From the NCBI GenBank assembly GCA_030142905.1, contig JASJOG010000277.1, positions 62,001 to 126,000 on the forward strand: a stretch of DNA of 64,000 nt, given 5' to 3'. Under the pieces are notes generated by a model that was not told the DNA's origin, did not search any database, and worked only from the letters and a program-made list of their open reading frames with translations. Position numbers and translations under genes: made by a program. This document shows positions 13,401 through 25,400 of the stretch, one piece after another (within the stretch, counting starts at the first letter, position 1; every line of letters begins with the position of its first letter). This stretch comes from Heliopora coerulea (taxonomy: Eukaryota > Cnidaria > Anthozoa > Scleralcyonacea > Helioporidae).

Positions 13401-16400
13401 GTACCCGGAGCGGGTTCAAAAAGCTTTTAGGGTAGAAGAACCTTTGTTGGAAAAAAAACTGAAGACAAATATAATATTCGTGTACAAGCTTGGGCAACAT
13501 TATTGGCCCTTAATGTCAGAAAAGGGGCTATACGTTCCAACTTTTGTTGCACATCATCAATTCGTGAGGAAATTGTTTGAACGAAAGCAAACGCTCATCC
13601 AATTAACATTGTTGAACCCGAAAATGTTACCCTACGTTGCACTAAAATGTTCGATTGTTGAGCAGGCCTTTCATCTCAGGAACTGTATTCCTGGAGTTTT
13701 CAACTTATGATAATTCAGGGGAGGTGGCAAAGTGGCAAGGGGGGGGGCGGTCTCCCACCAACTTTTTTGGTTGGGGGCCGCGTCCCGCAAAATAGCTCGG
13801 CGAGAACCTGACTTTCGTTTCATTCCCGTCTGAATGTAAACATTTTTGAAGATTTCCACTCTTGTGCCGGCCTGACTTAAGTCAGAGGCACAGGGGGCAA
13901 GGAGGGGTGGTCACCCCCAACTTAAATTTGGTGCCGCCGCCCCTGTAATCCCTTTGTAATTTGACACTTTTTTCGATGTAAGAGCAGAAAGATGAGATGA
14001 AGACATTTGCTGTCGAAAAACTGTCATGAAATTTATTCGTTTTTTGTTTATGTTGTATAAGGAAACGAAATATTCGAACTTTGAAACTTGTCATATTGCT
14101 AAGCTTGGGAATTTGCTCCGGTTTTTATGCTGAGCTTTCGTACGGAAACCAATGTTTACAGTTTCAGTGCTTCGGATTGCAAAAAGGCTTGTGGTTCATA
14201 CTTCTATTTTTATTGTTATGCTGAGATAAAGAATAACAATTTTTCCCTTTCAGGATAATCGAAGAGCTGAAAGAAAAGTTTCTTAGAAATGGATCTCCTT
14301 TAGAACTGCCCAGTAGAGTAAAAAGACACGTCAAGATTTTCGTCCAAGACTTGAGTGAAGCTCAGAAGATAGTAGCTCAACCATTACGTACTTACTGGTA
14401 ATATGGGAGAAGCATTATCATGAGAGAGCGATAAGAACAGCTCTATAAAGACTTTAGTGTAGTTACCATTGAGTATAGCTTCGCATCCTAATAGTAAAGT
14501 TTGAAATAACATCCTGCGAAGTTAAATTTGATATACGAACATTACATGAATTGAGAAAAGAAGTTGACGAGGAGCCTGGTCAAACCTCTCCGTTATGCAA
14601 TTGGGAAGACGCAACATCATCAGAGAATGAGAAAAAGACGATGAGACAATCATTAAAATATTATTACAAAGCTAATTGGCATAAATTTGGCGTTTGAGAG
14701 GAAATAGGAAGTGATGAGATGTCAGAGGTGGCGAAGAGGGTACAGGCAATCAGAATAAGGAAAGAGGAATTGAGCTTGATTGTGAGTTGAGGGTAGGATT
14801 AAGTTTGTGGATGAGTAAGCTTTCCCTGATGAGGAGTTCATGAGTGATTGATGAAGAGGAGTGAGAGAGGATGGTGAAATCGTCTGATGTAGTGGGATGG
14901 CCAGTGTCGTGGTGATGTGATAGAATGTTTGTTGTGGAGGGGTTAGCACGCTCTTTGCCAGTAATGGCTGAGATACCCAAGTGATCGGCAATCCGTGTGT
15001 GGAGAAGTCGGCTTGTTTGGCCTACATACGACGCATTACAGCATCGACACTTAAAAAGATACACAACACGGGATTTTAAACCATTGGGCATCCTGTCCTT
15101 AAAAGAAAAGAAGTGAGCTAGGCGGAGCGACGGACGGAAAACAAAACGAATAGAAATATGAGGGAAGGCCTGTGAGCAAAGCTTACGGATTTGTGTTCGA
15201 ATCTGGAGGCTGTGTTGTCCAGTGAAGGGAAGGCAGAAGTATATAATCTTTTTAGGTGCAAGGGGAACTTTGGGTACGGGCGAAAATTTGTCGTCTAAAA
15301 AACGGCGAATACAATTGTCTAGAAAATTTCGGGGGTAGCCGTTGAGAGAAAATAGTTTCTTAAAATTATCAAGTTCGGAGTGAAAAGTAATGTAGGTCTC
15401 TCTCATAGCATGAACAAAATTGGCTTGAACTCTGTCCGTCTGACTTTAAACCTGTTTTGTATCGTAGATATGTTGACGACTGCTTCTTATTGTTTCGTTC
15501 CAATAACCACATAAACGCTTTTCTTAACTTTTTAAACCGTCAGCACCCTAATATTGTTTTTACTGTTGAAAATGAAATTAACAAATCATTATCATTTCTT
15601 GATGTTAAAATCACACGAGACAATGGCTCTTTCACCACCTCCGTCTTTCGCAAATCCACCTTTACCGGCCTATATACAAATTTTGATAGCTTTATTCCGT
15701 TTACCTACAAAAAAGGTCTAGTTATGTCTCTTTTAAATCGCTATTTTAACGTTTGTTCGACCTACATTACTTTTCACTCCGAACTTGATAATTTTAAGAA
15801 ACTATTTTCTCTCAACGGCTACCCCCGAAATTTTCTAGACAATTGTATTCGCCGTTTTTTAGACGACAAATTTTCGCCCGTACCCAAAGTTCCCCTTGCA
15901 CCTAAAAAGATTATATACTTCTGCCTTCCCTTCACTGGACAACACAGCCTCCAGATTCGAACACAAATCCGTAAGCTTTGCTCACAGGCCTTCCCTCATA
16001 TTTCTATTCGTTTTGTTTTCCGTCCGTCGCTCCGCCTAGCTCACTTCTTTTCTTTTAAGGACAGGATGCCCAATGGTTTAAAATCCCGTGTTGTGTATCT
16101 TTTTAAGTGTCGATGCTGTAATGCGTCGTATGTAGGCCAAACAAGCCGACTTCTCCACACACGAATTGCCGATCACTTGGGTATCTCAGCCATTACTGGC
16201 AAAGAGCGTGCTAACCCCTCCACAACAAACATTCTATCACATCACCACGACACTGGCCATCCCACTACATCAGACGATTTCACCATCCTCTCTCACTCCT
16301 CTTCATCAATCACTCATGAACTCCTCATCAGGGAAAGCTTACTCATCCACAAACTTAATCCTACCCTCAACTCACAATCAAGCTCAATTCCTCTTTCCTT

Positions 16401-19400
16401 ATTCTGATTGCCTGTACCCTCTTCGCCACCTCTGACATCTCATCACTTCCTATTTCCTCTCAAACGCCAAATTTATGCCAATTAGCTTTGTAATAATATT
16501 TTAATGATTGTCTCATCGTCTTTTTCTCATTCTCTGATGATGTTGCGTCTTAAGCAACGAAACGTTAGATCTCAATAAACCTTTTGACACAAATATGCCT
16601 GTGTTAAGAATTTTTTGCTGGGCATTGATTTTCATCATTCGAATACGTTTTCCGCCTGGTTCTTCAATTGCATCAATTGGGAAGAGTGCCACAAAATGTT
16701 TTATGAATTGAGATGATGTTAGCGTAACCTCGACGTGATGCGCATTTTGAAACGAAACGGAGTAAAAAAAGCAAAGTGAAGTGAAGTGACGAGAAATGAA
16801 GTGAGATAAAGAAAAGACGAGTACTACAGTGAAAGGAAGCCGGGTTGAGTGAGAAGAGGTGAATTAAAATTATGTGATCATGGTAAGTTAAGCTGACCGA
16901 AGATAAATTTGCAATGGTGTCATTATATCTTCCAGGTGTCCACGGTTTACTCTCCATCAACTAAACACTCGTTCATACGACAGACCTAAACACTGTTGCA
17001 TTGTTAGCAATGCCTCAAATCTGCCATCAAGGGCGGCGTGGACAGACGTTACACCTAGCTGTAACGTCCCAAGCCTTCCTCATTTTAGTACTAACCCGCA
17101 ACTCGTCAGGCCACACTCGGCTTCTCCTCGTCAGGCACAAGCCAAAGAAAGGAAAAATCACGTGCGGTCCAAGTCTGCCCAATCCAGGATCTCAACCACA
17201 CCTTGCCATACTAACGCAGGAGAGAAACAACTCGAGGTTAGCACACTTAATGCCTTGTATGGATTAACTTTATTGACCTCCTCGACCGCTAGTTCACATT
17301 AGGTATCCACGTGATCAGCCACACAGGCAGCCATGTTAGAGGAAAGGGCCACGGGTGAGCACGCTGCCCTTAGTATAGCTAGGTCGTGCATCTCCTTGGG
17401 CCAGCTAGTATTGGCACTGGCGTAGCCAGCGCGTTGATTTTGCACGGGCACAGGCACATAGGCACGAACTTACCAAGGGGTGGTGACAGCCGAGCGAGAA
17501 GCTCAAGTTTTCTAGGAGGTGCGGGGACACGGAGCCAAGAAAGTCTTTGAATTTTTGGGTGCCTGATATGGCATTTCCTGCATTTTAAGAGGAACTTTGC
17601 CCAGTTCTGATCTAGCTCTTCCGCAGGAACCCACACCAGACACTGCTAGTGAAAATACATGTGTTGCACATCAAGTTTATAAATTATAATCAGTACTAAT
17701 AGAGTGGGATATCCAATGACGTTATTCACGTGAGTGATTGCCCAGGCACGTGCCTGACCAAGCCCGGCCTTGGCAACGCCACTGAGTATTGAGAGCGCGA
17801 AGTTAAAGATTTTTTCGCCCAAAATTCGAAAATATTTTAACGATGTCTCTGAAATGTTCTAAAGCAATCTGAGCAACAAAGCGTGAAAGTTTGATCATTA
17901 ATTATGTTAGATTTTAATGAATACAAGTTTCGTTCGACTACTTTGTTGTGAGGATCTAACGACTTCTAGGCGTGTGAATGTTCAACTCAAGGGGTAATTC
18001 AAGTAAAAAGACAGTGAGAGAGAGCACCACAAAGACGGCCGATGAACTCATCGCTGACCATTAATCCCCAAGCTCCCATTTATCAGTTTATCTCATGCAT
18101 ATACGTCCATTCAATTTGTCACATGTATGGTTTTGTACATTTCAGCTGTACGCTTCCCCTCCTCCAACTCAATATGGGTTCCAGAAACGCCCAATTGCGA
18201 CATTCCCATCACACGAAGACCACGATTACCTCGCCCCTGTCAGACTGGTTATCAATCCACTTACTAAACCAAGATTACGTACCGCCTGGTCGCCAAGGTA
18301 ATATTTATTTAATATTTATAAATCGTGGACCTTCTAAACTTGGTCTGCTTGCAGCAGAAATGTTTATTTTGTAGGCACGGTTATTAAGACAACGTGACGA
18401 TTGACTTTCGGAGACCAGTTTATGAACACACGAATGGCATGTTGGGTAGACAAGTTCTTGCGGATGAACAGCACTGCCGTCCATGCTTTGAATAACCAAA
18501 GATAAATTTTATTCACCGAATTGTGGGTTAGCCGCCTTGGTGCCCGTTTAGAGAATACGATTATCGTACACAAGTAATGATATAAGAATAGAATACGGCG
18601 TAGACAGTGATAAAGACCCTTGGTCAGAGAACGAAGGGCCTTTGCTCGAAACGTTCGAATTCTATTAGATCAGTCACGGAAGTTATCAACCTTTTAACTT
18701 TTTGTCATGTACAAGTGTTCGCTCTGATGTATCCCATTAACTCACTGGAGTCTTCCGGACATATTGACACATTAGTCTGAGCGAACCGAAAGCAGGAATT
18801 GTGGCTTTGAGACAAAGTTACTTACCCCAGGATGAACAACCATATAAGACAATCATGTCGGGTAAACGGGCGTTTATAGTGCTAATTTTTGAAGGAGGAA
18901 AACCTCTAGTGTCTAGATATTTTTAAGACCTAACCGGGACCTGTTTCGAAAACTGCAACATTGGGCCATCCGGCTGGCAATCGAACTCGCGACCTCGCGA
19001 ATCTAGTGCGATGCTCTGCCAACTGAGCTACGGAGGCCTTTGCCGAGAGCATGGCCGCGACTTCAATATTTATAATGGTGATAATGCCGATTAAGTGAAG
19101 GGTATACTCGATAGAACATTGTGGCATTTACACTCGACCGTTAACTGTAAAGTTTGTTGGGCCATCCGGCTGGGAATCGAACCCGCGAACCTGAAGCAGC
19201 CGGAATGGCCAATGTTGCATTTTTCGCAACAGGTCCCGGTTGGGTCTTGAAAATATCTAGACACTCGAGATTTTCCTCCTACAAAACTTATCAACTTAAC
19301 ACTTAGCGGTCGAGTGTAAATGCCATAATGTTCTATAGAACCAAGTATTGCCTTATTTATGTAAGTTCGTTAGTCAACTACATATGCCACAAATACTTAA

Positions 19401-22400
19401 CAGAGTTATTAAAGACGTCATTTTAAATAGCTGGAGATTTTGCTTAAGTTCGATTTCTCGTTTTCAGTAGTGAGGAGAACCGTCAATCGTCTCAGCTTCA
19501 TTCAGAAAATTCACAAAAGAACCTTTTCCGAGAATCTCTGGTGGATGCTCTGACTTATCACACCGAAACTGGGTGTTTCTTTGAGGGATTTGTAAAAAGG
19601 CAGAATAACAAAGTAGGTTATTTAGCACTGACAGACCATTGAAAGAAGCATGAAATATTTACTGAACCGAAAAACAGAGAGGTTCATCGATCAGAAACCC
19701 CTGGAAGTTATTTTTTTTTAGAAGTGAGTAAATCAATCATTTTCACTTATATTTCTAGCTTTGGCTAAATTGTCTTTCATTCTGGCGAGCTCTCATGGAA
19801 TACGGTGCTTATTTTGAAGGTGATGCACTAAATCCAGTTTTCATAACCAAAAAAGCTCAGGTACGTATGGCAGAACGTTTTATCGCAGGCTATTCAGACG
19901 CACTGAATACTGAAAAATTTACCAATGAGATTGATCCTAAGAAAACGTCGTTTACTGCATACACATCGTAAAAGAGGAAGGTATGCTCCGCCTGGCTAAC
20001 CGAGATTATTTTCTCATATGATCGCACAGAAAATGTTAGCCCGGTTCGCCGAGCTGGTTCGCTCGATTTGATCACATTGACCAGCCCCTTAATCATGCGT
20101 TGATGATTCAGCATAATTTCTCTAGAGGCTTAAACAATTTAATTTTACAACTGAATGTTTTTCTCAGTGGATATACTCAAGGTTTATTGCACCTGGCAGT
20201 CTCTGTGATGTTCAACTTGGCTGGAAGAAAGAAGCCGAGGTTCGGCGACGGTTAGAGCCACCCTACGAAGAACTGTTTGATGTCGTCGAGGAACACGTGC
20301 TAGCGTGCCTTAAAGAACCTTGGGATAGTTTGTGTCGCAATGAACGTCGGGAATATGACATGGTATGTTGTATAGAAAGAGAGCAGAGTAAGCGCTCTTG
20401 AGCAATACGCCAAATTATTTGCTCGACAAGAAACGTTTAGTTTTGATCCGATTAAAGAATAGCCTCCAACAATCACTGACAACAATAACAGATAACGATT
20501 CAAACTTTCACTTTTTAGGTCCCGAAGGAAGAAACAGTACGTTACCTTCAAGTAAACTTAAAACCAAGGGAAGGTCGAGGTAAAGACTTGGAATTTATGA
20601 AGGAGGTAGGTAGGAAACTTTAATTTGGCATTCTGAGTGACCGAAGATTCGCAAAAAATTTTGTTCCAGAACTTACACTGTAGTTTCCAGCACATGCGGT
20701 GTTTTGGTCCCAGAGTCGTCGGAGCTAAGAGAGATAATTTCGGAAACTTCTGGAGACTCCTTAATCCAAAGATAGGTCATTTGTGATTTTCCATGTTGAC
20801 CTGGACGAACTTAATTAGGGTTTATTTCGGTAACGAGAAGAATAAAAGAAATGAAACTTTCAGGTCATTAACCTGATTGTACATTTTTCTTTGATTTAAA
20901 AACATTTTACCATTGAGTCACCAGTAAAAGTTTAAATTCCAGTTTTTACCGTAATAGTTTTTACCCTGATTTATGTTATGGACAAAAATCCTTGGATGCA
21001 CTCGCCGTAAAGTTAATCGAGAGCCTACAAACAAATTATTGTTTGTTTGTTTTTTTATGACGAAATTAGTATGGGAGCCACGATGAAGGAGAGGAGAATT
21101 CTGAAAAGTTTAGCATTGAAGAAGCCAATCATCCGTTACCAGTCCCTAAGGACGGCGTTACGTTTGAATCTGTCATTAGAGACAGAGCTAAGCTTGAAGG
21201 ATTTCAGAAATTTCTGGAAAAGAAAGATCCTAAAGGTTAGATGACAATTTGTTGACTTCGTGACGCCAAATTGCCACTGTCATTCCAAGCGTTCGACCGG
21301 CCAACCGACCGGTCATCTCACCCATGAAACAAATTGACCAACAAACGAACAATAAGTTTGCGCGGACGTAATCTAGAAAGTGAATTAAGTGGTCAGCTAA
21401 TGAGCGTGAGCGCACACTGCTCATGAGTTTGCGCGGTAATATGATTCAATGAGATGCAATTCGCATTACAGGCGTTACAGATCTGTTGGCTTGGACAGAC
21501 ATGGAAACTTTTCAACGAATTCCACGAACAATGGGAGACAAACGCAACAAGAAAGCGAGAGAGATTCGCGACGGATATCTCAATGCAAAGTATTTCTTTG
21601 GCTCTAATAGCCCAGCCACAAAGGAAGCCCAAAACCTTGTAAGTATTCGACTTGTGTAAGTACAAAAACAAGCCATGTTGTTGATAGCCCCAATCTAGCT
21701 TTGAGGTGTTGGAAACCATACTGTACCGAGTATTTTTCGACAGTAGTTGGGGAGCAGTATAGAGGATAAGAAGGCTTTACGAGTGCAAACATATTAGCAA
21801 GAACTGTATGGGGATAAGAGGTAGAAACAGACTTTGAATCATGACATAGATTTAATGTAACGACACTTCTGATTGGTCGCTCCCGGCTCCGTGCAGTTAT
21901 CCTGCAAAGTTACATTGGTCACATGTGTTAAGAGTATTTTCCTGGGTACTAACGTTTCCTTCTGTGGTAACATTGGGTCCATATGTGAGGTAACATTAGA
22001 TACATAACTGGTGACCTCTCGGGAGAACAGCTTTGTTAGCTGATAGGTCATCCAGCTTGTATTAAAATTTTGTAACCTTTCCCTTAATCTTAACCTTAAC
22101 CACACACGTCCCTGACACGACTAAGTGCGATAAGGCATGAAGCATGTGATAAATGTTTAGTCAGTGACAGCACCAAGCGTAATTTCTACCCTAGCCCTAA
22201 TCCTGTCATCGGTGACCTTGTTGCATCTCGCCTACCTGATCATCGATGGGTTATGCATACTCCGCAAAAAGTTACTAACATTCTCAATGTATATAAAGAA
22301 GGTTTTAATAATTTTATATCTTCTTGACTAAGCATCAGTCTTTTTCTAGATTGTTTCCATGAATGGTTCATCGCGGATCAAAGAACGTCCTTCAACTTCG

Positions 22401-25400
22401 ATAATTAGCGAGTGCCAGAAATACGTGAGATGTCGGATTGAACGGAGGTGGTTGGCGTTGTACAAACAAACCCAAGAATACAAAGAAAGGCAGGACTCAA
22501 AGCAAAACGTGTCTGATGTTGTAGAAGATATCATGTTAAGAAGGAGGCTGCAAAGAAGCGAGGCGGCATGGAGGGTAAGAGAAGAGTGGACTGCAATATG
22601 TGACTGTTTATGTGATTGAAAGGAAAGAGCTCTTCAGGTGTGGATCGACAGATTTGGACAGAATAATAGGTGAAATATGACAAGAAATGGTAGGATAAAA
22701 GAAGAGACTTAGATGGGATTAAACCCGAGGAGACAAATAAGGACATATACGGACGTCCCTAATCGAGATTGCTATCAGCATACAGGAAGCAAAAAGCTTC
22801 GAAATGAAAAGAAAATACAGATTGGACATGAAACCATGATATCTTATTAATCCAAACAACGTGATCGAATGGAGTACAACTGGGCAGGGAGAGAAAATGG
22901 GACAACTGTTTCACTTCCGTATTTAATTCTGACATTAAACAAATTAAATATTAAGCTAAGTTGCTCCGCTCGCTCATAATGAACCCATAGGGGTTACTCT
23001 AGAGCTGTAACACGTAATTTATGCACAAAAGTTTGTAATGGGGATCCCTGATTTTAGTTCCCTTGAGAATCATCTGAGGAAGACGCAAACGAGTCTCAAG
23101 TATTGCAATCCGTCGTTAATATTTTGTCTCCGTAACCACTGGGTCGAAACAACTGTTTCACTTCCATGTTTGCTTGCACTCGCATTAAACGAATTAAGTA
23201 TTAAGCTATCTTGGAAATTTTAATGAAGTGCGATAAAATCAATAATGAGATCAACAGAAATTATTGACTTTTAAAATCCAATCACCAAGCGACCGGACAC
23301 TCGGACAGGTTCTTAACTTTGTCCTTTTCACCATCCTACTAGTCTCACGTCGCTTTGAGAAACGACATTAAAGTTCAAAGATAAACTATAGGATTTTGTT
23401 TCTGCGATGGTGGTGTCACAGTTCGAAGTGCATCATAACTACTTGATACGAATTTTCATAGGGTGTTGTGTAGACATTGTTATATAACGTAACAGGTCTT
23501 AGTTATGATATGATAATGGTGTGTCTATTTAAGGTTCTCAACAGCCGCTGGGTGTCTTCGTCACGTGATATCGTTGCCCTTCGTCAAACGCTAAACAACC
23601 CAGAGTCCTGCTTGGCATTCAGAAAGTTCGTCGCCTTGAAAGGAGAGACTTACGAAAACGACGTCCTGTTTTGGGTTGAAGTGCAGAAGTACAAAGTAAG
23701 AGTCGCTTTTGGCTGTAGTTTTTTTTTTACAGAGAGCGTTGTAGAAAAAAACTTCAGAACGCTTTTAAGAGATTTTCTTTTACACTCGCGGTCTCACTGT
23801 GGGAGCTTTTCTAGGATTTGTGCCACCGTCACGCCTCCGAGAACTGTATGAAGAAAAAGGTTCAAGCAATTACCGACTGTTTCATCAATTCCTCGATCCC
23901 ACCGGAGCTTCAGATTGATGTGCCGATTGAAATGGCAGAAAAACTAATGGAACGAATCACTAGCAGAAATCCAAATATTGGCCCTTACTTGTTCCGCGAA
24001 GTCCAGGTTTGTTTCACTTATGACATTCATTTCAACCCTTTGACGTTTACAGGTGTTTTTCCCCTCTGCTCACCGCTCGGTAAAATAAACTAACGTTAGC
24101 TAGAATGAGCTATTTTGCCGTTGGCCAAAACAATATCTTTCAGGCTGTTTTCTAAAGCAAGAATCTTTTCACGCAAAGGGACTTTTACTATTGTGTCATG
24201 GGCCTTCTGCTGGAGCTAATGAGAATTGTGCTCAGTTTATACAAAAAATTTCGATGCGCGTGATAAAATTCGCCTAATTGAAAAACAGCCTTTGAAGTCG
24301 ACAAATATCGTTCTCTGAAGTCGAAGAGTTAACTAGTCGGCCTGTATGCGGCGGTCAGCTGCGCCTGGCACCAATCGTACCAACCCTCGCGCGACAGTCG
24401 TCGATCTGGATTTTGGGTATTACCTTGTAAATGTAAAGTATCAAAAAGTTTCTTTTATTTTTCTTTTTTTTTAACAGATGACAGTGTTCCGAGTCTTGTT
24501 CAATATGTGGAAAGAATTTTGCACGTTTCGCAGCATGGTAAAGAACGAAAGTTTGCTCGAGGTTCTGGAGAAAAAACTGCAGCAGCATCGCTTGGAAGTG
24601 AGAATGAAACGAGAAGCAAGTGAAAAGAGGAAACTAGCAAAGCAAGACGCAGAAAAGAAAAGAAAGGAAAAGGAGGAAAAGGAACGAAAAGAACTAAAAT
24701 CCATGGAGCAACTTGTGAGGTAGAAGCAGTGCATTTGATTGATTGATTGATCGATTAATTGGTTCATTCATTCAATCAATCAATTTTAGTCAGTCATTCA
24801 TTTTGTTATGGTAAAGCTTATAACAACCAAAGTTAGGTCTATGAAGCTGTTTTAAAATGCCTATACTGTTTTTTTTTTTTTTGCAGGGTTCAGTTAGTTA
24901 TAGTGCATTTACGATTTTAAACTCCTTCTTCAGTTGCTAATGAGATGTCTTGTTGTTGTTCAGTTTGATGACCGAAACATCATCGTGGGAACATGAAGAA
25001 GAAGACGTTGTGTTATGGCGCTATTCAAAACACTTAATGGCAAACCAAACACCTCCACCTGTAAATAAAACGAGCACTCAGGAAGAAACATATACACTCA
25101 TAGAACTGGCCAACCAACGAAGCAGGGCAACTCAATCAACCAATAATATTACCAACAGTGTACAGAGCGTAAGGAATACTGGAAAAAAACAATTAGGTGA
25201 GATTTACTATTCGATACTCACCAACAGGAGAATATGGCAGCGAGGTTTATATAATTTATAAGGCTCAGAAGCAAGATGGCGGCTACCTGTGTAAATGTTA
25301 CCGAAGAGATTTGAAAAGTGCTAGTTCACTACTTCCTTTCAAATAATCACCTATCTAATCATACTAAAACAATTATTCGCATCAGGCTCAGTGAATATTA

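Larger units (their letters stand above)
14610..16673 (+). mobile_element. Penelope-like retroelement with inverted partial copy and 12-bp target duplication
   Basis: The insertion in RGS22 intron 7 is flanked by identical CAATTGGGAAGA at 14598-14609 and 16674-16685. The left arm 14610-15398 (minus-oriented) and the right arm 15759-16547 (plus) are 789-bp inverted copies that differ at very few bases; one was seen, in the CACACACG(G/A)ATTGCC segment. Between them, 15399-15758 is single-copy and carries the reverse-transcriptase active-site region. The right copy runs about 126 bp further, to 16673. Both arms encode the GIY-YIG endonuclease end. The left arm is 5'- and 3'-truncated. The near identity implies a recent insertion. 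The element lies between RGS22 exons and is spliced out with the intron. Confidence 0.92.

Noticed and set aside
18963..19040. Possible tRNA gene on the minus strand
   Set aside because: Stems do not fold cleanly, the same core recurs in repeats at 19160 and 31404, and it is surrounded by inverted-repeat arms. SINE-like.
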